Positions 11,136 through 25,587 of a DNA stretch of 64,000 bases are shown piece after piece. The position numbers were made by a program, and so were the translations under genes. Within the stretch, counting starts at the first letter, position 1, and every line of letters starts with the position of its first letter. This DNA comes from Blastomussa wellsi (Eukaryota > Cnidaria > Anthozoa > Scleractinia > Plerogyridae). Below the pieces are notes generated by a model. It had not been told where the DNA came from. It did no database searches and saw only the letters and a list, made by a program, of their open reading frames with translations. Where the stretch lies: positions 2,478,952-2,542,951 of the forward strand of contig OX393567.1 in the NCBI GenBank assembly GCA_947652115.1, written 5' to 3'.

Positions 11136-14100
11136 CTCCCATACGGTGATTTGCTCCCACATAAAGTTGCTTCATTCATTACTTCATTCCTAACAAAGAA
11201 TTTACCTTTTGCAGAAGCAAAAACTTTGGGTTTACCTCGGTGTAAAATCCTGTGACTTTTTTCTTTGTTTTTGATGTTTTGTTTTTCTGTTCTATATTGT
11301 TTCGAGTTCTTTGTTGTCTTGTTCGTTCTTTGTTTTACGTCACTCGTGAGTTTCACAGGTTTTTACACCGAGGCTGAGCCTGCATGGGCGGTTCCAGAAA
11401 TTTTCTTAGGAGGGGTGCACCACTAAGGAATGACGTACCCACAAATAAACTACAAAGGTTAATTTGTTCTTATTTTTGCAAAATACTAGTTATATTAGAA
11501 AGCCACAGCTGCAGGTCATTTCACCTCCCTTGAGATCTGCACCTGTGTGTTTCTATTCGAAGCAGAACGTTGTTCGCTTTTCTTGAATTTTTAATTAAAA
11601 GGTGCTACATCTTGTATCAAAAGACGTACGAATCATTCACAGTACGTTAAATGGTGCCACATTGTGTCAGCCATAAACTAACCCCTAACGCTCACGTTCT
11701 TGGGAGGTGGGAAACTTTAGAGTATATCTAGAGGACAGTCTATCGGAGTCAAATACGGTGAGACGTTGGTTTCGGGATCCCTTCAGCGGTTGGGAAGGCT
11801 GTGCAGGAACCCGCCGCCCGCTCCATGGATGACAGCGTTACGCTGGCCGGCTGCATGACCACAAAGGTTTAAAAGGTCTGAAGAAATGCTTGCCATGGCG
11901 CAATGAGACAGACGCATAAGAAGCATTACTTATTAACATTGACACAACAGCACTGAGTTTGAAAGGTTTTATTGAATAAAATTCAGTCGAACAGGAAGTT
12001 TCAAATACGCCCCAATACACCGGGCCGCTTTATTTTTTCAACCTACGACTTAAATTGCAATAGAAAATTTGTAATTTAAAAATGTTTGAAACTATTACTT
12101 GCTATACAGTCGGTGACGTCAGCGCTGTGTGTACAAAGGCCTCAGCCAATAAGAGCCGAGATATCGGTCACGTGCTTTAGAATGAACCATAAATCTGGTG
12201 AAAAATATTACGTTGAATGAAATACTTTTGAAGAAGCACTGTTGCAGGGTAAACCCAAACCGTACAAAATTTATTCAGTTACATGTTACAATGATATTTC
12301 TGTAATTTAACGTAATTATGCCTTGAATTTTTGACTTTATTCATATTGCATGCTTTCTATATACTTGCTATCGTTGTTAGCAGTCTTCCTGTGTATCTAA
12401 GACATTTTTTGAAAATTCTCAAAATCGTGTTAAAATAGACGATGGTGCAGTGCCCCCTTAAATATTCCAGAAATTGTAAAATATCTTGTATCAAAGTGAC
12501 CGAAATCCAGGCTAATTAAGACAACCTCGTGTACGCTCTTCTCTGGCGCGCAAAAAATGCAGTCTCGATTTTTTATTTAAATGCAAGAGAAGACAGTGGA
12601 CACGAGATTAGACTTGCACACTACATGCCGCTGACTACTAAGAGGCGAGCCTGCCGTCTCAGCTCAAACTATAACAAAGTGCAAGCTGTGGAATCGAAAC
12701 CAGTAGAAACTTCTTAGTGCCCATGCCATTCATCATTTCTCGATGAAGATGAAGGTAAAGTTGCTCCGCGAGGGAAAAAAATCACTTCTTCCCTCTACTT
12801 TTTTATTGTCTACCACTTAATGTGGCAAACACTTATATCAAATAGTTCTTCTGACACCTAAAATGCGAGAAAATTTAAGCATGTTCCTTTCATAATGAGG
12901 GTATCACGTTCTAAATAAAAATAAAAATACGTATAACTACAGCATTTATTCTTTTTAGCTCAAGTGGAATAATTCTATCAAGTTCTGACTTTGAATTTCG
13001 TTTTCATTCCTTTACTTCTCTCCCGTTTTTTAGATAGAAACAGGTTAGAGGTGTGTTTTGCAATGTTTTTTTTTAATTACACTGTGAAGGCCTTTGAACA
13101 AAGAGTAAATATTTTGATTTGGGCCAGGTTTCGTTTTTTACTATACATTTACTGTAATCTTGCTAGGAAAGAAGGTCAAACTGTCAAGTATTTGGAGCGG
13201 TTTACACTGTAAAATAACTTAGATTTTCATCCTTGCCTCCAATAATTGGAGGACGATTCCAGCTTAGTTTGTGTTTTTCTTAGATAAATTTGAACTGCTA
13301 TCCTTAATAATTCTTGTTGCACAACAGAATAGAAATATATCCCATCTTTTACTTTCCTAATTCACATGTCTGATACGAATTTTATTGTCCAGAAGAGCCA
13401 TATAAACAAATTTAGGAACATGCCTTGCTCTTGCAAACTCTTTAAATAAATCACTAAGCTCTTTTCATCTAATAGCACAGAAACATTTGATTTCCAGTAT
13501 GTAGTTATTTGCTACTCTTAAAATAACTAAAAAAGAAGAAAACTCCTCTTAATGAAGTGCCTTTTGTGCTTTAAAAAATTATATTTTCTTATATCTGAGC
13601 TCAAGTTATTAAAACGAGATCGAGCCTAAGATCATACATTTGCGATACTTTGTGCGTTATTTCCTCGCTACATTTTTGTTGATAAAAGGTCCCCTTAGAA
13701 ATTTTACCCAGTATAAAGAGAGTTATGTGACTAGATGTTAATAATTAATTGCTAAAGTAAGTTGCTACATTTAACCATCTATGCTACTTAAACCCCTGAA
13801 TTATAAATGATTTGAAATTGGAGACTTGACTTAAGTGAATATTAGTAAGGACAGCCGTAAGCTATAGCCGAGGTTATCATTTTTTATATCAGAATATATT
13901 AACCAGTGTGACGTTATAGTAATAACTGTAGCGAACAAGTATTTTTAGAACTAGAATTAGACTGTGTAATTAAGGGACGATTAGATGTGAAACCAGAAGT
14001 TAATACCCTAATTTATAAAACCTCTGGCGTCACAAGGATTACAAGTGACACGAGAAACAGGTGTTACAAGTTAATTCGCTAACTTCACCTATTCATGTGA

Positions 14101-15203
14101 CCATTATATTAACATTTACGTTGTGCATCTTAATTTTACCTTCTTTTATTCCACGGCGATTATCGACCTTAAAATGAAAATGAAGATCATTTTAAAATTC
14201 ACCGTAAACCTCTCTTTCAAAACAATTCGTTGTGTCAACGCGGCTCATTCTAACACTGTCGGTCCTTTTTCTGAACTCATATTTTTCCTTTCTTCGCCGA
14301 GCCACGTTAATATTGTCCAGAAGTACTTCGTTTTTTCCATTAACCCCTGAGGCGAAAACCTCAACAAGGTGGAAAGGCTTGTGGAAGCAGTTTAGTTCGT
14401 GTTCCACACAGATCCGTCCACGCCAGTATTAGGTCGGTGATCCTTCGGATTTGGGTAATTTTAACAGGGATAAAAACCCCTTGATGTAAATACAGTTTTT
14501 CTTCTTAAAGGAAGCTGAGTATGGACAGGGCCCAATCGCAAAGACAGTCACCTGCTGGCGCCAAAGGCCGTTTTCAAGCCAAGCCATATACGGCCTCGTA
14601 TTGAAAGTGTACTAATCCCCACCTTATCCAGAACAACAGGCGGCATTATGTTTTGAGACCATCCCATTAGCAAGTGCACTGGTCTTCAGAGAACATCCAT
14701 TACCGAAAGCTGAGTACCGCCGCGCTTACTCAATTCAACTGCTTGTGTCCATTTTGAGAATTCGCGGGTGCTCTCTCTGGTCAGCTAATTTGGGTGAAGG
14801 CGAAAATCGATTATTTGCCTAGTAAGATTTTTATGGCTCACAGTAAATGTACGGAATTTTTGACGTTCTGCGTTCGTCTTATATTCGCGCCTTATTAGGA
14901 ACTTCTATCACCTGTGGAGGTCGTGATGTCACCAATATTTCCGTATTTGGTAATTAGCGTCTTCGCAGTAGCTGTTTCGCCGTCTCTTCGCAGTTTTTAT
15001 TAGTTTTCTGTTTCAATGTTTTATTTGTCCTCCTTGACGAGGAAATCTTCCATTCCAGCTTCATGAATGGATTTGAATCTGTTAAGCTTGAGGGTATTAA
15101 TAAAGATTAATATTGTCGTTGAATAAATGTCCTATCATATGCCAAATGTGCAATTCATCGTGACATCTTTATCATCATCATAATTACTCCTGACAGTCGT
15201 ATG
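11136..15203. other. Intergenic stretch, no gene recognised
   Basis: About 4 kb on the 3' side of the minus-strand potassium-channel gene. Short ORFs occur here but none has recognisable similarity, convincing splice sites or composition unlike its surroundings. AATAAA-like sequences occur but cannot be tied to a gene. Confidence 0.5.
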
Positions 15204-18200
15204 TTAGACTGTTGTATGAGTGTTATCAAAAGAATTTTCATCCCCATTTTTCATCCCACAAACTAAAACTCCTCGCGGTGATTTGGGAGTTTTTCCGTCC
15301 ATATTATCAAGTTCGATGGAGTGCTTACTCATGCTGTTGTTGCCAGCTTTGGTTTGGTCCTCTTTCATCCGAGCTTCTTCGGCCTTTTTCAATTCCTCCT
15401 CTTTTCGTCGGTTTATCTCCTTGTTGTAAAAATTCTCGAAGTTAGATACGATGACGGGAACAGGCAAAGCAATTGTTAGCACCCCTGCGAGTGAAATAAC
15501 AATAGAATATTGAGTAATCATAATTATATCGTGATTTATATCTTCTCTTTAGAATCCATCCACATCATTATCACATCATAACCAACGAAGACTTTTCTGT
15601 CGTATCATTGCCCAAAATAAGTCACGTTCTACGCTTCTAATTCATAGGAGAAAAGCGAGTACGGCCAATCAGTGAGTAAAAACTGTTATGCTTAAATTCA
15701 ATATGCTTTTGGCTATAAGAGGCCTCAATCATAAAACTGTCCTTAAAATTTCATTGATTTCCCTCGACACCTTGCAGTTTGTTATTAGCTTGTAGGACAA
15801 TTTTCTAACCCCTATAAAAAAAATTTCGTCACGTGCTCTTGACTATAAATTAATAGAATACCTTGGTACGCAATGCGTACGTGTGGGCGAAAGACAGGGA
15901 AATAATACCGTAGTTTATCGAGGTTGGAAAACACCAGAGGCAACAACATAAAGAGAAGAAGCAAAGATGGCTTCCATACAATGAAGAAAACCGAGAAGGA
16001 TTATAATTAGCAAACTTCAAAAATGTAGGCTTTAAGATGTCTCATCCATGACAGATGGAGTGAATGATACCGCAATTTCCAGCATTGGTTTAAAATGACT
16101 AGTTGTCAACGGTCAATTTGAATTTCGTTCAGATTCGAGCGTTTGTTTAGAGAATATAACACTGATAATAATTTTATGAGAGGAACAATAATCTCCAATT
16201 ACGTTTTGGCCTATGCGAACTGCTTTAGTACTATGCTTTTTCTTTTTGCTTGTTTAATACACCAATATGAATTCCTGAATCAATATTTTAACTCTGTCCA
16301 GAAGGTAGAAAATCTTTCCGGAGTGACCTGTACCGAAGCAGCGATGCCTCAAATACAACATCAAAACTTCGACCAGACTCTTCGTTATTTTTTAATTTAA
16401 AGTTGAGTATGCCCGAGAGATTAACAGAGAATTAAAGGTGTATAATATTAAACCAATTGAATCTCGGCAGTCTACTTAAGATCGTCCTCTATGTATAAAA
16501 TAAAGCAACGCTTGTTGTCAAATTCTGAATTTTAATAAACATTTTGATTTTGGAAGCTACGTGTACTCATAATATATAGAAAAGGATTTATTTTGCTGGG
16601 AAAGTTGTGAGCTGGACAAATAAATTAATCGCGTTTTACGTTTCCATGGACATTCAAACATGTTATCAAACTTCGTCAAGTTCGTGCTGCTAAAATTGAC
16701 AGATACATATGATCAAATAATTCAAGACAACATACGATTCCTGGGACGTGAACTAATATAAATTCCTTAAATTTAATAAACTAAATGTTCTCCAGGTATA
16801 TTGAGCTTACTGACTGTAAATATATTTTATAAATCAGATCTCACTCGGCAAAACACGGAAACTGTTTGAAAACTGAAGATTACATTGTCGCCACCACCAT
16901 TTTGAAAGGAAAAACCAAATGGCTGAATAATTGCCGTGAAAATGTAAGGAAATCGTTTCCGTAAAATTGAAGTTTCCAACCATTAAGTGCTTACAAATTA
17001 AGATGCCTGAAAAAATATCATTGACAATAAGTTACATTTTCAGCGCGGATATAGATATCATGCTCTACTCATGAGTTTGATTTCTTCTCTCACGCCATAC
17101 TTGATTTGCTTTCACGATAGTGGTCCACGGAACTTTCTTCACGCCAATTTGCGCGATTCTCAAAATGATGAATAAATATTCCCAGGAAAGAAAATTATCT
17201 TCCTTTTTCAGGATTGTACGATACTAAAAAAGGAAGAAATATCCTGGTGAAAATGGAAAAACAGCGAAATGATTCTGAATCGCATGGAGTTCGTAGATTT
17301 AAATGAAACTATTCTGGTCGGCCTTTTCCGCACAGAGACTATATGAAATTATCTGATGTAATTCATAATCCATTTAATTTCAATCGTAAACATTTCAGCA
17401 GTTCAAGAATATAATTAATTTTATTCAAGCTTAAAAATTAAAGAAAACCTAATTCTGTCGGTAAACGTAGTGTTTTTAAAGCAAGCGCAAAAAGTAAAAT
17501 ATCACCATAAATACCGAGCAAATGCGGGTTCAGTTCGCCTGACATAATTTAAGAAAAATTCAGAATCAATCGTTCTGTGCTAACATTTACCAACACAGTT
17601 TTTGATTGTTTTTATCATAAAATCTGAAGCTAAAAGTTATCAGACTAAGGCGCTGAAATTTTCCTGCTACTAAGATCTTTCGCGATCGGAAGCTCATACA
17701 AGCCGGCAGGCTACGAAATAACAGCTGCCACAAAAAACAACAGCTGATTAATAAAACAAGCTTAACCTTTCCTCTTGGCAATCGCAGTAGATCCTTTGAT
17801 AGACTTTATACTTAAATTAGATCTTGTATTTGCGTGGGAGTTTAGAAGAATTCCCTTCGCAGTGTCGCTTTATTTAAAAACTTTCTCTTTTTTAAAAAAA
17901 AAATTGAAAGCGTGTCCGCAGATTTCGCAGCCAATGAATCTAGTTTCAAGTTCTTATTAGCAATGGTGTGTTCTATTCTATTGTTCGCCTTGTTCAATAG
18001 TATACACAAGGTGTGTTTCTTGAGAAATATTTTCCCTGGTGGGGTATCCCGCTGAGATTCAAACCTTCCGACTCGAAACGAAATTCAGGAGATTTTGCGA
18101 AGCGACTGTCGATGCTTAAACGAATGAAATCAATTTCTGCGTGATAGATCAAGTACTCGCTACCAAAATTAAGCTGATTTCGCTTTTCCATTTTAACTTA

Positions 18201-20938
18201 CGTGAAGTAAGAATGCGTGCTGAAAATGTTTGAATTTTTAAACGACTCAGCGGTAAGCCAAAATGTTGTCGTTTGGTTGTTAACTCTATTACTAACTATG
18301 ACAATTGTTAATTTGAAGAGGATTTCTCGAGTCTTGAGAACGTTCTCACATACACACGGCCCCCTTAATTCTTTTAATGAATTTAAACTAACGATAACTG
18401 TAATACATTTTGAAGCGCTTTATTGTGAATATATTCGCGTCATGTATTTTACGAATAAAACTGCTATTGCAGTTTGGTTTCATCTAGTTCACAATGGCAA
18501 AATCGATTTCTGTGTTTTGAATCGAAAATACACGGATTAAATTTGATTTCAGAGCGTCGAAAAATAAATGTTTTTATTGCAGAGGTGAGGTGCTGTCAAA
18601 GATTTAAAAGGAGCTTTACAATTTATAATATAAATCTTTTTATAGCATTCTTCTGTAACCTGCAGGAACGGTAATAAATATTTCAGAGCATGACAAGCTC
18701 ACTGCAGTGCCAACGCACAACTCTAATTCAATTTATTTTACTGCGTTAAGAGCCCCGGTCGTACAATTCAACCCTTTCACTGTTTTGCTGTGATTCCAGG
18801 GCGATATTATGTTATGTATAAAGCGGCAGTTCGACTTTTCACGTTTAAAACGAAGGGAAATGGACGGACACCTTCTCATTGTTATCAAATTCAGCGTTCC
18901 GAAGCCAATTAATATTTAACTCGAAATTTAAGCATATATTCATCTGAACGCGAATTCGACATTTAGTTGAAACAAGTAAATTTTGAGGAAATAACGCGTT
19001 CATCTTGTTAAGTGAAATGGGACAGAAAGTAGATTTGCTTGCTTTGATGTAAAGCTAAAAGGATTTTAAGTCAAAGAATTTATCACCACCATTTCAAAAC
19101 AAAGTTATTGTATTTAGTTCCCACACAATCGATTACTTATTCACGCAAATGAGAAGAATGGCAGAAGGCAAATGATATTCTCGCGAGCCAAGCAAACGTG
19201 TCGCGCGTGCAAAATAAGCACGCGAATCACGCGAGGGAGTTATAAAATTGCTCGCGAGTCCTCTAGAAAAGGTCATAAAAAGTGTCATTCTTATCTCTGT
19301 GCAAGATATGAGCTGCAGTCAACAGCAATGAGCTGTGGTGAATAAGTCATGGGCTTGAGAGCTATCAATCTCAGATATTTTTGCTGATTGCATTCCTATA
19401 ACTTCGTTTGATAAAAATTATTTTTCATGATTTCTCGATTTGCTCTACCATGTCAACCCTACTTTATACGCTTGGCCTGGATCACTTTTTGCTGCCTGAA
19501 AACATACCATAATGAAACATGCCTAGTTAAACAGACAGAAAATGATGATTACAATAATAATTATTGTAATTCAGGCTGGTGATTTTAACCTACACAGGAG
19601 CTGCAATTATGAGCTAATTTCTTTATTTTACAACTGGGAAAATGGATAGAGCTTATATAACTACTTTGTAATTCGTGAACTGTAACAAATGAAACCATTT
19701 AAGTGCAAGGCTTTCAGTAAAAGCCCACTTAATGCTTGTCCGTTAACGCATTGTGTTGGCTTACCTGAGATAGCGCAGAGTGCACCCACGATTTTCCCGG
19801 GTAGGCTGGAAGGGGACACATCTCCGTACCCCACCGTTGTCATGGTAACCACAGCCCACCAGAAAGCGTGCGGAATGCTTTCAAAGCCACTATTTGGCCC
19901 ACCTTCGGCGTAGTAGACGCAACTAGCAAATATCATGACACCAATAGCCAGGAAAAACATTAACATAATCAGTTCATTTAAACTCGCTCTGAGCGTGTTC
20001 CCTAAGATCTGCAGTCCGCGCGAGTGACGCGAGAGCTTAAACACGCGAAACACGCGGACCACACGCACCACGCGCAACACGGAGATTGAAGAATCGTCCT
20101 CGTCAAGTCCCAGTTGAACGTAATACGGAAGGATGGATAATAAATCAATAATATTCAAGGCACCGATAAGAAATTTGAATTTTTGCGGAGACGTAATGAA
20201 GCGAATAACGTACTCGCCCGTAAACCAAACGATGACAAATGTGTTAAGTCTAAACCAAACTTTATCGTATGGGTTCGGAGGTGGTTTCCAGTCAGCCGTA
20301 GCATTTGGCGGAGGGGTCGTGTCACCCGTTTTGAAGGCAGGCAGAGTCTCGACGCAGAAAATTATTAACGAAAGAGTAATCACAAGCACCGAAAAAATCG
20401 CTAGAAATTTTGCAAACTTCGACGAATTGGGGTATTCCAAAGTGTTCCAAATTATTCCCATGTAGTAATTGTTGGGCATAGGCTGTTCTTCGGGCTCGTC
20501 AGCTATGCCAGCCTCCAGTTGAACAACTTGTACAACATCTTCTGGCAGATCGTAGAACACAACCTCGTTGATAAATACATGAGGTGGGACATGCTCAGGT
20601 CTTATGAGAGTTCCACCAGATTGGTAATAATAAAGAATTGCATCAAACGCCGATCGATGCCTATCAAAAAAGTATTCCTGGCGTTTCGTGTTGTAAAATT
20701 TAGCCCTCCTACTTGTGGATCCCAGGAGAGTTTCGGGAAATCTTGCAAGAGTTTCTTCGTAAGTCTCAAATCGCTTGCCTCCAACGTTTATAACAATCGG
20801 ATCGTCCATAGTTGAAGAGGTGTAGTTGGCTAAAGTGTCGAACTTCTCCTTTAATTGTTTGTATCCACGGTAGGTACTACCCGGTGCCCCATTCGGATCC
20901 GCGCTTGTGGAGGCAGAAGTAGTGGCTGTCGTCAACAT
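15204..20938 (-). CDS. KCNA: Shaker/Kv1-type voltage-gated potassium channel alpha subunit
   Basis: Two exons: 20938-19765 and 15484-15204, joined in phase 1 across a 4.3-kb intron (donor AG|GTAAGC, acceptor CGCAG|GGG). From ATG 20938 the protein is 484 aa; from the internal ATG 20809, 441 aa. It contains the T1 tetramerisation domain (VINVGGKRFETYEETLARFP, EYFFDRHRSAFDAILYYYQS), S1-S3, the S4 sensor (LRVVRVVRVFRVFKLSRHSR), the pore helix and selectivity filter (TMTTVGYGD), and S6 with PVP (TIALPVPVIVSNF). The T1 type and the FKLSRHSRGLQILG linker place it in Kv1. The tail ends THTTV, a class I PDZ-ligand pattern. It forms a tetrameric plasma-membrane K+ channel that repolarises excitable cells. 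The intron falls in the codon of the S6 hinge glycine. The choice of start is unresolved. Confidence 0.93.
15485..19764 (-). other. 4.3-kb intron of the potassium-channel gene
   Basis: AT-rich sequence with no exon-like block that would fit between the two halves of S6. A near-palindrome of 11-bp arms (ATTACAATAAT / ATTATTGTAAT) lies near 19550. A cluster of CGCG-containing motifs lies around 19180-19260. I see nothing else. Confidence 0.7.
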
Positions 20939-23900
20939 TAAAAATGTCACAACAACGAAAATAGCCTTCCGTCTGTAGGCTTGCAGATTAATCTTGTATG
21001 TCGCGTTACTTGAGCCGCTGTTACCGCAACTTTTGTACACATGCGTAATCAATGCTAGCCAATATCTGCGATTCTTTTAACTGGGTGCGGGGTGCGAGCG
21101 ATCTTCGCGACATATCATGTCTATTTCGCCCCTTTAAAGTCGTTCGCCTCCACTTTCTCCTCTGCCTTCACTGATTTAACAAATGCAAGCCTTGACACAT
21201 GTTTACATCAATATATTTATGACTCTGTGTTCGCAGACCATTGAAAATTGTCACATTATTATTTTATGAAGATGTCTAGAATTGTAATTAACCATCCGCA
21301 CACATCGAGCAAAGGAATAGCTTCTTCACCTCAGAAATCGCCTCAGTTTTGATCCACGATCCAGGATTCGTGAGCTGAAAATTAAAATGTAGCGTGAAAT
21401 TGTTATAATCTGGTTAGCGAGCGCAAAAAGAGCAGTAATGAAAAGTGAAATACCTGGATTGTGAATTAGGAAACTTTTAATCGTTGAAAGTGAGGACATT
21501 TGTATGCAGAGAAAGGAATGGGCTCAAACAAAGACAGGGAAGTCCTCCAACTGAGAAAATGTAAATTTGACATTTCCATATTAGTAAAGTTCTCGCATTC
21601 AGTTCGTAAGTAAAATTCAACTACGTTTTCCTCAGTTATGTAGAAAATATATAGGTCCGTATTCGAAGAAGTTTGCGATCTTAACTGTTCGTACTAATTT
21701 TCTCGTATTTGTGAAATGTTTTTACAACTAATCAACGCAATGATAAGCAGCGTCCGTTTCACCTGCTCAAACGGGCCAAGATATCAAAATTCAAACTTTT
21801 AACTCTTAGAATTACTAGTCGTAAATTAAATCGAAAACATAACGTACGCGCGGGTGTTGGTTTTAAACAATCGCAACAAAGATAATTTAGCAAAGAAACC
21901 GCTCATGTTTGCTCTCGAAATATCGCGAATAAGTGTATGAACATTTTAAGCGAGGGAAACCACGAAACTCGAACAGTAACCCATCTGAAAAGTTTAGCTT
22001 CTGTTGATTTGATGGTTTATTTTATCTAAATCGACAAATTTTAATCACTCTGTGAGATAACCATACAAGAACCTCTTACGAACAAATATAAACACTGAAA
22101 TCATGCTATAATAATGTTTGTTTTTCGATCGCTTCTCCCTTTTTTTCACGCGAAAGCTTCAAAATTAACAAAATATTTAAAAAATATATCGAATACAGTA
22201 ATGACGTTAAGTCAAAACGCTTGAAAATTTAAATTAAATTTTTTCATCAAGCCAAAGATCGAAAAGATCGGAATATTTTTTTCTGCCTTCGTAGCTCTGT
22301 TGTTCTCGGCGGCTTACAATACATACAAGATTTCAACAACAAAAAGCGAAAGCCTTTGTTAGGAAGAAATATTTAAACAGAATAGGAAGCCTTCTAATTC
22401 CTGTTTCTTTTAAATTTTTAATGTCCTGAATGTTTTGAACAAAGTACTTAAATATGCACGGGTTCTGCCGATTGCGGAAAATTTTACCGGCACCTAACAC
22501 AGCGTCCAAAATCAAAAAAATCGTTTCTGAAAATCGAAGAAAATAAGTAAGTAAATTTTAGACTTTTTTCGTTGTGATCTTGTAAATAGGTATGCTGTTT
22601 TCAAGATATACCAAAATAGACCGGCAAGGTATTTCCATACATGCGGACACAAATGGCATTATCCAACACTAATTTAGCTCATGGTGATAATGAAAAGAAA
22701 AGAAAAAAGATTTGACTTTTAAAATGTACAAAATAAATTGTATACACAGACGAAAAGAGGAAAAACTATAACTTGAAATGTAGATTTACGATTAAACCTG
22801 TGACATTTTCACTGAAAGTATCTGCAATTTCGTTATTGCTCCCTGGAAACGTAAATTATTTCAGTCATGTCGTTGGACAGCTGTTTCGGAGCTTGTATTC
22901 CGAATCTGATTGTTTTCACTTTGTCCCACTATTTTAAACGAGTGGTATCCCGTAGCTTTAATCTTGTTCTCGCTTTGTTCATAATTGACCACAGTTCTCC
23001 AAAGCCAAAAGAAGGAATCTAACTAGAAAGGTTGTTATTATTTGAAGAGAGATTTATTCTGGGTTGATTTCAAATATATTTCATTTTCGTCGACGAGTTT
23101 CCACAATTTTTGTTATTAAATGTTTCGCTAAAATGATATTTGAAAGTTATATTGTATTTTACTGGGATACTGATAAAGAACTTTCTTTAATGAAATGTAT
23201 ACACTACCCAGAGAAACGTGGACTTCACTCGGAGTTTCCAAGGCCAAATTTAGCCCGAACTGCAGGTAGCCGGACTGGAAATTTGGTTGATGTTAAAGCA
23301 GATCAATAAAATATGACCAAAACTCTTACATTTTTACATTAGTCCTGTCAAATCTGCAAAATACCCGTGCAAACGAACGATGGACAGTTGGATTAGCTTT
23401 TTCCCATCATAGATATTCATCTTTTTTGATTGATTTAAGCTAATATTTCCAGGGGGTAAACATGGATTACAAAACAAGCAAACACAATGTGTAAAGCTCA
23501 GCGTTCGGGAAGTGATGGAATTTCGTCAAAGCGAAGCCAATAAAAACCGAAGCTTATAAAATCCTTTACACGATAAAGCTAATAAATTTGAGGCTTATAT
23601 TAATATTCAAGTCAACACAAAGAGATTGTTATCCTCTAGTAAAAGTTTGAAGTTAGACCCATGGAGCTTAGCCATGATGCCGGTATCCTGCAGATATTTT
23701 AATGAAATGCTTCGGAAAAATTTTTCAGAAAAATAATTAGGACTTACCCGCGTACCGCTTCCCTAAGGAATCATATAAAAACATATTTGAATAATACCTT
23801 GTGCTATATTCATCGTACAAACCGTATTAAAAAAGCGAGCTCTTAAATAGCTCCTTGCTTGTAAGCAGAATCGGAACGGCAAAACTGTAACAAAAAAGTT

Positions 23901-25587
23901 AATATTTCAGGCGAATTCATGATAAATTTAAACGATAAAATCACTAATAACAGCAATAAATAGAGTTTCTAAATACATCACTTGTTATTCGCGGGGAGAC
24001 TTCTGAAGGTACCAAAAATTTCAGTACTTATAAAAAAATCCACTCGACATGTATATTAATTCATCTAAACGTACAAAAAAATTCACTGTAGTTTTAGCAT
24101 AAAAATACTTACCAAGGAAGAACGTTATGGCAAACACTTGATGAACGACAGATTAATTTAGTGATATTGTTATCAAATAAATAAGATAGTATATTGAAAA
24201 CATTACAACACTTACGAAAAACAACGTGAAAAATTATTTGAATTTTCATCCAATTTGCAATGTGCTGTTAGGAAGAAAACCTGTAAAAAGTCGAACAGAG
24301 AAATACTGAAATAAGAGAAAATACATACGATACATTTCTCTTTAATAAATAGTAGAAAATTATTCGGCCATAGAGCAATTTAAATCTTAACTGAGAGTAT
24401 TATGAGAATGCCGTGTAATTTTTTATTGCTAAAAAACAGGTGACTTTGCTTATTTCGTTCTTTAGAGAAACTTTGCTAAAAAAAACTGCTGACTACTCTA
24501 GAGCCAGCCATTCGTACACTATTTTTCACAGCAAGGGTCGGTTTTTTAAAAAATTGCTTTGCGTCAAAACGTTCATGTAAAGGCATTTCTAAATCCCGGC
24601 TTTAATCTCGTACGTACTTACTCGAGTTCTTTCTTACTGAGACCAGCTTACTTCATTCGTGAAATTTAAGGTTGGAATTAAGCCTGTAATTATTAAATCA
24701 TTTCGTCTACATATTGAAAATAACATGTTTCACGAATGAAATTGTCTTCGACATGTTTTAATTTTTTATCTCAAGTAGATTAACACCGATCTAATTTTTT
24801 TTAATTTAAAAGTACCACACAACATTCTAAATGGAAATTTGCTTTGATTTTTAAACTTTACCCGGAAACAAGAAAAAGTTTTAAAATTTTAAATAAATTA
24901 CAAAAATCTGATGACGAACTATCGCGATAAGCTGTTTGGCCGGATGAACTGTCTGTTTGCCCGTATTTATACACATACGAATTATCGGAAAGATTATCAT
25001 TCTCTGCCCAAATTCATCCCAGACGGATAATCCGTCTCTAGTATAAATCGAGCCAATTGCTCTTCAAATGTTTAGTCAGAGAGAACGCGAAGCTGGTTTT
25101 AATTAAAGCGTGAGCTTTTAATGTACAGACTCCAATATTTGCCTGTGTATTGCAAAGATTTTGCCTAAATATTCCATTCCAACAAGTCTGCAAACAAGTA
25201 ATATATCAAGAAAGCATGGCAACGCTGTTTCTCTAGTGGCTAGTGAAGACTCCAATTTTAAATACTGCAGGGTATCTTGAATTGTATAAACATTTTTTCA
25301 ACATATGTGGACCATGACGTTTTCTCCCAGTATACTTTTCGGCCTCGATGACAGAAAAGAGGACATCGATTAGTCTTGACAGCATTTGTTATTCACCAGG
25401 CAGGTTTATAATTTTCCGTATTGAAAGCACCCGCCAGGGATGCAGATTAGTGGTCTAGTCAATATTGGCAATATTCCCCAGATATATTTTAACTAACAGG
25501 TGCTACAATAATAACATTCATAAATGGAATTCTTTGTTCAGAAACAATTGTACTCTACCAAGGGAATTTTATCACCAAAGAAAAAGA
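20939..25587. other. AT-rich gene-poor stretch
   Basis: Upstream DNA of the potassium channel followed by about 4 kb of AT-rich sequence before the next plus-strand gene. Only short ORFs are present, none with recognisable similarity, and there is no obvious transposon end. This could hold regulatory DNA or non-coding exons for either flanking gene. Confidence 0.5.

Noticed and set aside
19661..19764. C-terminal extension of the potassium-channel frame past 19765
   Set aside because: This is intron read-through. The S6/PVP sequence continues in the exon at 15484-15204 with a proper donor and acceptor.
25465..25587. Longer N-terminus for the 500-aa protein
   Set aside because: The upstream open frame begins at a TTG, not an ATG; the first ATG, with good Kozak context, is at 25588.
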